A stretch of DNA of 64,000 nt from Roseiarcus sp037446355. Its GTDB lineage: Bacteria > Pseudomonadota > Alphaproteobacteria > Rhizobiales > Beijerinckiaceae. Both the position numbers and the translations under genes were made by a program. Numbering within the stretch: position 1 is the first letter of the stretch; every line of letters starts with the position of its first letter. The stretch covers positions 1 to 64,000 of the forward strand of contig JBBIIT010000014.1 in NCBI GenBank assembly GCA_037446355.1, given 5' to 3'. The notes under the pieces were generated by a model. The model was not told the DNA's origin. It made no database searches and worked only from the letters and a program-made list of their open reading frames with translations. This document shows positions 44,553-52,541 of this stretch, in pieces.

Positions 44553-45620
44553 ATGTCCCGCATTACGCTTCGACAGCTTCTCGACCATGCCGCCGAGCAC
44601 GCCTACGGCCTGCCGGCTTTCAACATCAACAACATGGAACAGGCGCAGGCGATCGGCGAGGCGGCGGCGGCGGTCGACGCGCCCGTCATCATCCAGGCCT
44701 CGCGCGGCGCGCGCACCTACGCCAACGACATCATGCTGCGGCACATGATCGACGCGCTGACCGAGATATTTCCTCAGATTCCGATTTGCGTACATCTCGA
44801 TCACGGCAACGGCCCCGCGACTTGCGTCACCGCGATGCAGTCGAATTTCACCTCGGTGATGATGGACGGTTCGCTGAAATCGGACGGCAAGACCCCGGCC
44901 GACTGGGCCTATAACGTCGGCGTCACCAAGCAAGTGACCGACATGGCGCATCTGGGCGGCGTCTCGGTGGAGGGCGAACTCGGCGTGCTCGGCTCGCTCG
45001 AGACCGGAATGGGCGACAAGGAGGACGGCCACGGCGCCGAGGGCAAGCTCAGCCACGATCAGTTGCTGACCAACCCCGACGAGGCCGTCAAGTTCGTGCG
45101 CGAGACCAAGGTCGATGCGCTCGCCATCGCGATGGGCACCTCGCACGGCGCCTACAAATTCTCGCGTAAGCCGACTGGCGACATCCTGGCGATGAACGTG
45201 ATCGAGGAAATCCATCGCAAGCTGCCGAACACACATCTGGTCATGCACGGCTCGTCCTCAGTGCCGCAGGACTTGCAGGACATCATCAACAAGTTCGGCG
45301 GCCAGATGCCGCAGACCTACGGCGTGCCGGTCGAGGAAATCCAGCGCGGCATCAAGCACGGCGTGCGCAAGATCAACATCGACACCGATCTGCGCATGGC
45401 GATCTCCGGCCAGGTGCGCCGTGTGCTGACCGAGCAGAAGTCCGAGTTCGACCCGCGCAAGTTCCTGACCCCGGCCCGCGACGCGATGATGAAAGTGTGC
45501 AAGCAGCGCTACGAGGAATTCGGCGCCGCCGGCATGGCTTCGAAGATCAAGCGCGTGCTTTCGCTGACCGAAATGGCCAAGCGCTACGCCAGCGGCGAAC
45601 TCGATCCGAAGTTCGGCTGA
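44553..45620 (+). CDS. fba: Class II fructose-bisphosphate aldolase
   Basis: 355 residues of the Zn-dependent class II type, in the longer 'Calvin-cycle' subgroup. Zn ligands and active site are visible: VHLDHGNG near residue 85, VEGELGVLGSLETG with catalytic Glu/Asp region, and HGSSSVPQDL and INIDTDLRMA late in the protein. It follows pgk by 25 bp with GGAGG upstream. In serine-cycle organisms it serves mainly gluconeogenesis. Confidence 0.95.
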   Translation: MSRITLRQLLDHAAEHAYGLPAFNINNMEQAQAIGEAAAAVDAPVIIQASRGARTYANDIMLRHMIDALTEIFPQIPICVHLDHGNGPATCVTAMQSNFTSVMMDGSLKSDGKTPADWAYNVGVTKQVTDMAHLGGVSVEGELGVLGSLETGMGDKEDGHGAEGKLSHDQLLTNPDEAVKFVRETKVDALAIAMGTSHGAYKFSRKPTGDILAMNVIEEIHRKLPNTHLVMHGSSSVPQDLQDIINKFGGQMPQTYGVPVEEIQRGIKHGVRKINIDTDLRMAISGQVRRVLTEQKSEFDPRKFLTPARDAMMKVCKQRYEEFGAAGMASKIKRVLSLTEMAKRYASGELDPKFG

Positions 45621-45625
45621 TCCGA

Positions 45626-45653
45626 GCGGCGGCGCGCCTTTGCGCGCGGCCGC
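45626..45653 (+). terminator. Strong hairpin after fba
   Basis: GCGGC-G-GCGCGC pairs with GCGCGC-G-GCCGC around a CTTT loop, 6 bp after the fba stop (11 pairs, one G-G mismatch). No T run follows; it may protect the 3' end or cause termination with Rho. Confidence 0.4.
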
Positions 45654-45707
45654 CCACCTGATCGGGGATGGCTTGACGCGCGCCGCCGCGCGCGTCACGC
45701 TGAACCT

Positions 45708-46379
45708 ATGTCGCGTCGGCGCCCGCCTTTCGAGATCACTTCCGACCTCCTTCTGCGCGCCTATTCGATCGGCCTGTTTCCGATGGCCGAGGACCAGAAC
45801 TCGAAGCACCTTTTCTGGGTCGAGCCGGAGCAGCGCGGCGTATTTCCGCTCGATGGTCTCAAAATATCGCGCAGCCTCGCCAAGACGGTGCGCGCCGATG
45901 TCTTCGAACTCGTCGCCGATCGGGCCTTCGAGCGGGTGATTAGGGCCTGCGCGGATCGCGACAAGACCTGGATCAACGCCGAGATACTGCGCCTCTATTG
46001 CGAATTGCACGAGCGCGGCCATGCCCATTCGATCGAGGCCTATCGTCAGGGCGAACTTGTCGGCGGCCTCTATGGCGTCAGCCTCGGCGCGGCGTTCTTC
46101 GGCGAGAGCATGTTCCATGTCGAGCGCGACGCATCCAAGACGGCGCTGATCCATCTGGTCGCGCGCTTGCGCCTCGGGGGTTATCGCCTGCTCGATTCAC
46201 AATTCCTGACCTCGCACTTGGCGAACCTAGGAGCGGTTGAAATTCCGCGTGCGGTGTATCGCGCGCGCCTGGCGCAGGCGATCGAGCTTCCCGCCGAATT
46301 CGCCGCCTGGCCGCCAGGGAAGCCCATGCTCGGCGCGAGGGCGCTCGCGCTCGTGCTGGGCGAGGAAGCGGCGGCATGA
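45708..46379 (+). CDS. aat: Leucyl/phenylalanyl-tRNA-protein transferase
   Basis: 223 residues. Family segments: LLLRAYSIGLFPMAED near the N terminus, WVEPEQRGVFPLD, TWINAEILRLYCELHERGHAHSIEAY, GGLYGVSLGAAFFGESMFH and LLDSQFLTSHLANLGA. It attaches Leu or Phe to proteins with N-terminal Lys/Arg, marking them for ClpS/ClpAP. The window also encodes Bpt, which acts on Asp/Glu N termini. Confidence 0.95.
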   Translation: MSRRRPPFEITSDLLLRAYSIGLFPMAEDQNSKHLFWVEPEQRGVFPLDGLKISRSLAKTVRADVFELVADRAFERVIRACADRDKTWINAEILRLYCELHERGHAHSIEAYRQGELVGGLYGVSLGAAFFGESMFHVERDASKTALIHLVARLRLGGYRLLDSQFLTSHLANLGAVEIPRAVYRARLAQAIELPAEFAAWPPGKPMLGARALALVLGEEAAA

Positions 46380-46445
46380 ACTTTGCTCGGCGGACGATAG
46401 CGCCGCCGTGGCGACCTCGGGAACGGATTTGAAGCAGGCACGCCT

Positions 46446-47885
46446 ATGATGAAGCCGCCGCCTTTCGACGAAATGGGCCTCGGCGCGGCCGCGATCCGGC
46501 CGATCTATCGGCATATCGCCCGTTGGCTCGAGGAGACGCCGCCGGAGATTCTGGCCTCGCGCCGCGCCCAGGCCGAATACATGTTCCGCCGAATTGGCAT
46601 CACGTTCGGCGTCTACGGCGACAAGGACGCGGCGGAGCGCTTGATCCCCTTCGATATCGTTCCACGCGTGATTTCGCGAGGCGAATGGACGCGACTCGAA
46701 GCCGGCCTGATTCAGCGCGTGACCGCGCTCAACCTCTTTCTCAAGGACGTCTATGGGCCCCGCACGATCCTGAAGGCCGGCATCGTGCCGCCCGAACTGA
46801 TCCTTCGCAATCCCCATTACCGGCCGGAAATGATCGGCCGGCGCGCGCCGCACGACATATGGGTCCATATCGGCGGCATCGACATCGTGCGCGTCGACGA
46901 CAAGGCGTTCTATGTGCTGGAAGACAACGCCCGCACGCCCTCGGGTGTCTCCTATATGCTGGAGAACCGCGAGGTGACGATGCGCCTGATGCCGGACCTG
47001 TTCGCCCAGCATCGGGTCGCCCCTGTCGACGATTATCCGGACGAATTGCTCGCCTGCCTGCGCTCGGTCGCCCCGCGTGCTGACCAGGGCGACGCGACCA
47101 TCGTGCTGCTGACGCCGGGGCCCTACAATTCGGCCTATTACGAACATTCGTTTCTGGCCGATAAGCTCGGCGTCGAACTTGTCGAGGGGCGCGACCTATT
47201 CGTCGCCGACGACGTTGTTTTCATGCGCACGACGCTGGGGCCGAGGCGTGTGGACGTGATCTATCGTCGCGTCGACGACGAATACCTCGACCCGCTGGTG
47301 TTCAATCCGCAGTCGATGCTCGGCGTCCCCGGGCTGATGGGCGCCTATATCGCGGGCAATGTGACTATTGCGAATGCGGTCGGGACCGGCGTCGCCGACG
47401 ACAAGGCGATCTACAGCTACGTGCCGGACCTCATCAAATTCTATCTCGGGCAGGAGCCGCTGCTGCAAAACATTCCCACTTACCGCTGCCGCGAGCCGGA
47501 TTCGCTCAAATACGTGCTCGAACGGCTGGATCAACTCGTCGTCAAGGAGGTCAACGGTTCAGGCGGCTATGGGATGCTCGTCGGTCCGCACGCGAGCGCG
47601 GCGCAGCGCGAATTGTTCGCCGCCAAGCTTCGCGCCGATCCCGCCAACTACATCGCTCAACCGACGCTCGCGCTATCGACCTGTCCGGCCTCGTTCGAGA
47701 GCGGCGTTTCCCCGCGCCATGTCGATTTGCGGCCGTTCGTGCTGTCGGGGCGCAACGGAGTGAAGATCGTACCGGGGGGGCTCACCCGCGTCGCGTTGAC
47801 CAAGGGCTCGCTCGTGGTCAATTCGAGCCAGGGCGGCGGCACCAAGGACACCTGGGTCGTCGACGACGAGGCGGAAGGGGCCTGA
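46446..47885 (+). CDS. Circularly permuted ATP-grasp protein
   Basis: 479 residues of the circularly permuted ATP-grasp type 2 family (old DUF404/407). Characteristic segments: FDIVPRVISRGEWTRLEAGLIQRVTALNLFLKDVYG, YVLEDNARTPSGVSYMLENR, VLLTPGPYNSAYYEHSFLA and VVKEVNGSGGYGMLVGP. ATP-grasp enzymes form amide-type bonds, often peptides; the substrate of this family is unknown. It forms a conserved trio with the alpha-E gene (2 bp downstream) and a transglutaminase-like gene. Confidence 0.88.
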   Translation: MMKPPPFDEMGLGAAAIRPIYRHIARWLEETPPEILASRRAQAEYMFRRIGITFGVYGDKDAAERLIPFDIVPRVISRGEWTRLEAGLIQRVTALNLFLKDVYGPRTILKAGIVPPELILRNPHYRPEMIGRRAPHDIWVHIGGIDIVRVDDKAFYVLEDNARTPSGVSYMLENREVTMRLMPDLFAQHRVAPVDDYPDELLACLRSVAPRADQGDATIVLLTPGPYNSAYYEHSFLADKLGVELVEGRDLFVADDVVFMRTTLGPRRVDVIYRRVDDEYLDPLVFNPQSMLGVPGLMGAYIAGNVTIANAVGTGVADDKAIYSYVPDLIKFYLGQEPLLQNIPTYRCREPDSLKYVLERLDQLVVKEVNGSGGYGMLVGPHASAAQRELFAAKLRADPANYIAQPTLALSTCPASFESGVSPRHVDLRPFVLSGRNGVKIVPGGLTRVALTKGSLVVNSSQGGGTKDTWVVDDEAEGA

Positions 47886-47887
47886 CC

Positions 47888-48850
47888 ATGCTCGCGCGCA
47901 CCGCCGACAATCTTTTCTGGCTGGCCCGCTCGATGGAGCGCGCCGATTTTATCGCTCGCACCATCGAAGCGACCCTGCGGCTCGAATATCTGCCGCGCAG
48001 CGGGGTCGACGATCCCAACGTGGAATGGGAGAGCGCGCTCAACGCCGCGGGCGCCTATGACGAGTTCATCGACAAACACCGCGCCGTCAACGAGGCCGAC
48101 TCGATCGACTTTCTTACCTTCGATCGCGGCAATCCCTCTTCGATATGCAATTGCCTGGAGAATGCGCGCGCCAATGGACGCGCGGTGCGCACTGCGCTGA
48201 CCGTCGAGACCTGGACCGCGATCAACGACGCCTGGCTGGAGCTGAAGCGGTTCGAGGCGACGCGACGCGCCTCTAAGGATCTCAACCTAGAGGCTTTGAC
48301 GCGATTTCTCGATTATGTGAAAAAAGCCTCGCTCGATTTCGACGGCGCGTGCTATCGCACCATGCTGCGCAACGACGGCTACTGGTTCAACCGGCTCGGC
48401 GTATTCGTCGAGCGCGCCGACAACACCGCGCGACTGCTCGACGTGAAGTATCATCTGCTGCTGCCTTCGAGCGAAACCGTCGGCGGCTCGCTCGACTATT
48501 TCCAGTGGGTGGCTATTCTGCGCGCCGTCTCGGCGGCGACCGCCTATCACTGGGTCTATCGCGACCGGGTGAAGCCGTGGTTGATCGCGGATCTTCTGAT
48601 CCTCAAGCCCTCGATGCCGCGCTCACTGATCTCATGCTACGAAAGCATCGACCGCGCGCTCGACGCGCTGGCGCGCGAGGGCGGACGCAGCGGCGCCGCG
48701 CAACGTCAGGCGCGCGCAATGCACGCCAAGCTCGAGCGCGCGAGCATGACCGAAATCTTCCAAAGCGGCCTGCACGAATTCATCACGTCCTTCATCGAGG
48801 ACAACGCGAAGCTCGCCGCCACGATTTCGGAACAATATCTGTTCGTCTGA
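47888..48850 (+). CDS. Alpha-E domain protein (DUF403)
   Basis: 320 residues, mainly helical. Begins MLARTADNLFWLARSMERADFIARTIEATLRLEY, the hallmark of alpha-E proteins, and includes YWFNRLGVFVERADNTARLLDVKYH and QWVAILRAVSAATAYHW. Comparative genomics has linked alpha-E, ATP-grasp and transglutaminase-like genes into a putative peptide-modifying or peptide-synthesising system; its product is not known. It starts 2 bp after the ATP-grasp gene. Confidence 0.9.
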   Translation: MLARTADNLFWLARSMERADFIARTIEATLRLEYLPRSGVDDPNVEWESALNAAGAYDEFIDKHRAVNEADSIDFLTFDRGNPSSICNCLENARANGRAVRTALTVETWTAINDAWLELKRFEATRRASKDLNLEALTRFLDYVKKASLDFDGACYRTMLRNDGYWFNRLGVFVERADNTARLLDVKYHLLLPSSETVGGSLDYFQWVAILRAVSAATAYHWVYRDRVKPWLIADLLILKPSMPRSLISCYESIDRALDALAREGGRSGAAQRQARAMHAKLERASMTEIFQSGLHEFITSFIEDNAKLAATISEQYLFV

Positions 48851-48889
48851 GCGCGGTCCTCGCGCCGAATTGCAACGGGACGAAGCTTC

Positions 48890-49708
48890 ATGCGGATTCG
48901 CATATCGCACGAGACCACATTCACCTACGCCCCGGCGGCGCGCTCGATCATCCAGAACCTTCGGCTCACGCCGCGCAGCCACGATTCGCAATATGTCATG
49001 GGATGGCGCGTCAACGTCGATCTCGATGTCGGGCTAAAGCTTTCCGAGGATTCGCTTGGCAATGTCGTGCAGACCTTCAGCCTTCAGAAGCCGACGGAGC
49101 GTCTTGTCGTCACCGCGGTCGGCGAGGTCGAAACCAGCGACGCGGTCGGCCTCGTACGCGGCGCGGTGGAGACGCTGCCGAGCCAGATGTTTCTGCGGGC
49201 GAGCCCGCTCGCCCAAGTTAACGGCGCCCTGCGCGATTTTCTCGACGATAGCGTCGGCGGCGTCGGCGACACGCTCGACCGGTTGCACCTCATCAAGAGC
49301 GCGCTCCATCGCGAAATGGCGTTCGAGGCCCAATCCGGCGCGCCGCCGCTCGCGGCGCACGAAGCCTTCGCTTTGAAGCGGGGCGGCGCCGCCGATTTCG
49401 CGCACGCCTTCATCGCTTGCGCGCGCGCGCTCGAAATTCCCGCTCGTTTCGTCAGCGGCTATGTCGCACAGGGCGAGGAATCGACTCGTCACGGAGCGTT
49501 CGCCTGGGCGGAGGCCGAAACTCCGGGGCTCGGTTGGCTCGCCTTCGACGCCGCCAACGACGTTTGCGCCGATGAGCGCTACGTCAGGGTCGCCGTGGGA
49601 TTCGACACGCTGACCGCGGCGCCGTTCCGGGCCTGGCGTTCGGGCGGCGAGGAGAGCGTCGCGGCCGCCGTCCGGATCGAGCAAGCCCAAAGTTCGGGCC
49701 AGCAATAG
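48890..49708 (+). CDS. Transglutaminase-like protein lacking catalytic Cys and His
   Basis: 272 residues: N-terminal Bact_transglu_N beta domain (MRIRISHETTFTYAPAARSIIQNLRLTPR) and a transglutaminase-like core. In active relatives the core reads GVCQD(F/H)AH, then AHAWVE, then FDP(T/A)N. Here the first is GGAADFAH (Ala167 at the Cys position), the second GAFAWAE (Phe204 at the His position); Asp220 in FDAAN is kept. I therefore predict no transglutaminase/protease activity, perhaps a binding or scaffold role beside the ATP-grasp and alpha-E proteins. Codons were read directly: GCC at 49388 and TTC at 49499. Confidence 0.85.
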   Translation: MRIRISHETTFTYAPAARSIIQNLRLTPRSHDSQYVMGWRVNVDLDVGLKLSEDSLGNVVQTFSLQKPTERLVVTAVGEVETSDAVGLVRGAVETLPSQMFLRASPLAQVNGALRDFLDDSVGGVGDTLDRLHLIKSALHREMAFEAQSGAPPLAAHEAFALKRGGAADFAHAFIACARALEIPARFVSGYVAQGEESTRHGAFAWAEAETPGLGWLAFDAANDVCADERYVRVAVGFDTLTAAPFRAWRSGGEESVAAAVRIEQAQSSGQQ

Positions 49709-49862
49709 GGCCCGCGCCGGGGCGCACAAAAAATCTCAATTCAGGTTGAACCGGCGAAGCGGACGCCGCGACCAACTTATGTCGGTCGCAATGAAGCGCC
49801 CAACTCGACGGCCCCACGAGGGACCGCCCGTTTACCCGCCTTTATGGCGCCAGGAGGTTCCC

Positions 49863-50210
49863 ATGCGCATCCAAACGATTTCCTTCTCCCGCATCGTCAT
49901 CGCCGTCCTCGCCGTCGCCGTTTTTGGCGCGACCGAAGTGGCCGATTCCACCGCAGCTTTGGCCGCTGCGGCCGCGGGCGCTGGCCCCGGCGGCGGCAAC
50001 GGAGGCGGCGGCGCCGCCTCGGGCGGCGGTTCTAGCGGCGCCGGCGGCTTCAATCCCGCCGGGATATGCGTGACGCGTTGCCCGCCTCCGCGACCGCTCG
50101 TCGTCCCGGCCCGGTATCATATCCCTCCGGGCTGCTATCGCATGGAGGCGACCTACGACCGCTGGGGGCATTACACCGGCGACCGCTCGGTGAATGTCTG
50201 CAACGACTGA
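49863..50210 (+). CDS. Small secreted Gly-rich protein
   Basis: 115 residues: signal peptide (SRIVIAVLAVAVFGATEVADSTAALA), a flexible Gly/Ser linker (GAGPGGGNGGGGAASGGG, residues ~40-62), then a compact C-terminal part with four Cys (GICVTRCPPP, PPGCYRME, NVCND) and aromatic residues, likely two disulfides. I do not recognise a family. GGAGG lies 4 nt before ATG 49863, which is preferred over upstream in-frame ATGs. Confidence 0.5.
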   Translation: MRIQTISFSRIVIAVLAVAVFGATEVADSTAALAAAAAGAGPGGGNGGGGAASGGGSSGAGGFNPAGICVTRCPPPRPLVVPARYHIPPGCYRMEATYDRWGHYTGDRSVNVCND

Positions 50211-50291
50211 ACCATCCAGACTTTCCGCGCCGCCAGGAACGCCTCGCTTTCTGGCGGCGTCGCCGAGTCGGCGATCCCCAGAGCAGGGAAA

Positions 50292-51140
50292 TCAGCGCGC
50301 GGGGCCGGTCGCGACGGAACAATCGGCGCGGCCGCCCCATTCGGCCCAGGAGCCGTCATAAAGGCCGGCGACGCGTCCGCCCGCCTCCTCGACCGCGAGC
50401 GACAATATCGCGGCGCTGACCCCGGAGCCGCAAGTTGTGATTATCGGTTTCGCCAGATCGACGCCGTGCTCTCGAAATAGCTCGGTCAATTCGGCGGCGC
50501 ACCGCAGATGGCCGTGTGTGACGATGTCGGCGAACGGAAGATTGAGGCTGCCGGGCATATGGCCGCTCTTGAGACCGGGGCGCGGCTCGGGCGCGCGGCC
50601 CTCGAAGCGGTCAGCCGGTCGCGCGTCGACCACTTGCGCCGATCCCGTGGCCAGAGCCTCGCGAACATCATCGAGAGAGGCGACGAAATTTCGGTCGAGG
50701 CGGGGCGTGAAGGGGCGCGGGCTTGGCCTGACCTCTCCGAACTCGATCGGCCGATTCTCGCCCAGCCATTTGGGCAACCCGCCGTCGAGGATTTTCACGT
50801 CCGCGACGCCGAACGCGCGCAGCGTCCACCACACGCGCGCGGCCGCGAACAGACCGAGCGCGTCGTAAACGACGAAACGCATCCCGTCGCCGAGACCCAG
50901 CGAGGTCATCGCCACCGCAAAGACATGCGCATCAGGCAGCATGTGAGGAAGGCCGCTGGCAGTGTCCGCGATCGTATCGATATTGAAGAAAACCGAACGC
51001 GGAATATGGCCGCCCCGAAATTCGGCCTCGCCGTTGCGGCCGGTCGGGGGCAAATGCCAGGAGGCGTCGATGACGCCGAGGCCCGGGTCGTAGAGATGCT
51101 CGGCGAGCCAATCGGTGGTGACAAAGTTCGCGTGCGTCAT
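50292..51140 (-). CDS. sseA: 3-mercaptopyruvate/thiosulfate sulfurtransferase
   Basis: 282 residues, two rhodanese domains. The inactive N-terminal domain has VIDASWHLPPTGRNGEAEF and GHIPRSVFFNID; the C-terminal domain has the catalytic Cys in TTCGSGVSAA, the GSGVSA-type loop seen in mercaptopyruvate sulfurtransferases. ATG 51140 (MTHANFVTTDWLAEHL) is chosen; a longer frame would overlap bpt. Same strand as bpt, 35 bp apart. Confidence 0.9.
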   Translation of the reverse strand: MTHANFVTTDWLAEHLYDPGLGVIDASWHLPPTGRNGEAEFRGGHIPRSVFFNIDTIADTASGLPHMLPDAHVFAVAMTSLGLGDGMRFVVYDALGLFAAARVWWTLRAFGVADVKILDGGLPKWLGENRPIEFGEVRPSPRPFTPRLDRNFVASLDDVREALATGSAQVVDARPADRFEGRAPEPRPGLKSGHMPGSLNLPFADIVTHGHLRCAAELTELFREHGVDLAKPIITTCGSGVSAAILSLAVEEAGGRVAGLYDGSWAEWGGRADCSVATGPAR

Positions 51141-51175
51141 ACGAAGGGCGAATTCCAGCGTTGCGGGAAACCGGG

Positions 51176-51928
51176 TCAATCGCGCTCGACGCAGACCCAG
51201 CCGTTCATGCCGAGCCGCTCCTGCGGGAGGTAGGCGCCCTTGTAAGCCATTTTCCTGGAACCCTCGACCCAGTAGCCGAGATAGACGTGCGGCAGGCCGA
51301 GGGCGCGCGCGCGCGCAATGTGTTCGAGGATGACATAAGCGCCGAGCGAACGTCGCGAAGTCTCGGGCTCGTAGAAGGAATAGACCAGCGAAAGTCCGTC
51401 GGACAATCGGTCGGTCAGACAGGCGGCGATCAGCGGACCCTCGCCGCGGCCGGTCAGGAAGCTGTCAACGCCGCGCTGGCGATATTCCGTCACGATGGTG
51501 TCGATATGACTGTCCTCGACCATCATGGAGTAATCGAGCACGGACATATCGGCCATGCCGCCGTCGGGGTGGCGACGATCCAGATAGGCCCGAAACAGCG
51601 AATATTGTTCGCCTGTCGGCTTCGCCGGCGCCGCGTGTCCGATGAGGTCGGCGTTGTCGCGCAAAACACGGCGCTGGCTGGCGCTCGGCTTAAAATCGTC
51701 GACCAATACTCGGACCGAAACGCAGGCGCGGCAATTTTCACATGCGGGACGGTAGGCGATCGTCTGCGAGCGACGAAAACCCGTCTGGGTCAGCATGTCA
51801 TTGAGCGAGGCCGCCCGCTTGCCGACCAGATGCGTGAATACTTTGCGCTCGACCATGCCCGGCAGATAGGGGCAGGGCGAAGGCGAGGTCAGATAGAACT
51901 GGGGGGCGTCCCGCACTTCTCGCGTCAC
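51176..51928 (-). CDS. bpt: Aspartate/glutamate leucyltransferase (Ate1-like)
   Basis: 250 residues, GTG start. N-terminal ATE domain with FYLTSPSPCPYLPG and the Cys motif YRPACENCRACVSVRV; C-terminal ATE domain with SLVYSFYEPE, LGAYVILEHIARARALGLPHVYLGYWVEG and MAYKGAYLP. Bpt adds Leu to proteins starting with Asp or Glu, feeding the N-end-rule pathway. With aat at 45.7 kb the window holds both bacterial leucyl transferases. Confidence 0.93.
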   Translation of the reverse strand: MTREVRDAPQFYLTSPSPCPYLPGMVERKVFTHLVGKRAASLNDMLTQTGFRRSQTIAYRPACENCRACVSVRVLVDDFKPSASQRRVLRDNADLIGHAAPAKPTGEQYSLFRAYLDRRHPDGGMADMSVLDYSMMVEDSHIDTIVTEYRQRGVDSFLTGRGEGPLIAACLTDRLSDGLSLVYSFYEPETSRRSLGAYVILEHIARARALGLPHVYLGYWVEGSRKMAYKGAYLPQERLGMNGWVCVERD

Positions 51929-52026
51929 GCTGTCCCGCTCCTTACGGCTCTAGTCGCGTCGAAAGAAAGCTAGAACGGAATTGGTCCGGCGGGAATGGCG
52001 TCGGGCGCGATTTTCGAGGATTTTTT

Positions 52027-52470
52027 CTAAAGCCTTCGCGTGACGACGACGCCAGCCAGAATGTCGTGCAAGCATCGCTTCTCGCCGTCGACCAACGAAA
52101 CCAGCAGCACCGGCGGGAAGAACCAGCTCACGTAAAATAGCACCGCCTGCGCCGCGGCGTTGATGAAAGGCACGCGCGAGCCGGACTCGTGCAGGCGCAT
52201 TTCGAGGTCCATCGCCCTCATCCCCGGAGTGCCCATCTTGGCGCCGGAAACCGAGAGGCCATTGTAAAAAAACGCGACTGTCGGCCAAAGGGGCGGCAGG
52301 AAGAACAGCGAAAAGCCGAGCGTCAAGATCAGCAGCGCCGTCCATGCCACCGCGACGATCACGCTGACGAGAACAAAATCAAGCGCCAGCGCGAAAATGC
52401 GGCGTGTGCGCACGCCGGCGAGCGCGTCGCCGCGCATCGACACAGATGGGGCGGTCAAGACATTGCTCAT
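52027..52470 (-). CDS. RDD family membrane protein
   Basis: 147 residues. The RDD core is visible: RRIFALALDFVLVSVIVAVAWTALL (helix 1 with the Arg/Asp pair), a second helix (FSLFFLPPLWPTVAFFYNGLSV), GTPGMRAMDLEMR, then a third helix and CLHDILAGVVVTRRL with a second Asp. Function in general is unknown; some RDD proteins act in Na+ export. It lies downstream of the LivH-type permease gene, 71 bp away, same strand. Confidence 0.88.
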   Translation of the reverse strand: MSNVLTAPSVSMRGDALAGVRTRRIFALALDFVLVSVIVAVAWTALLILTLGFSLFFLPPLWPTVAFFYNGLSVSGAKMGTPGMRAMDLEMRLHESGSRVPFINAAAQAVLFYVSWFFPPVLLVSLVDGEKRCLHDILAGVVVTRRL

Positions 52471-52541
52471 GGCGGCATTCCTCAGCGCCGGGAAGTCGAA
52501 GCAAAGGATGTGGGGTGGGCAGAGAGCGAGTCAAGAGCGGT

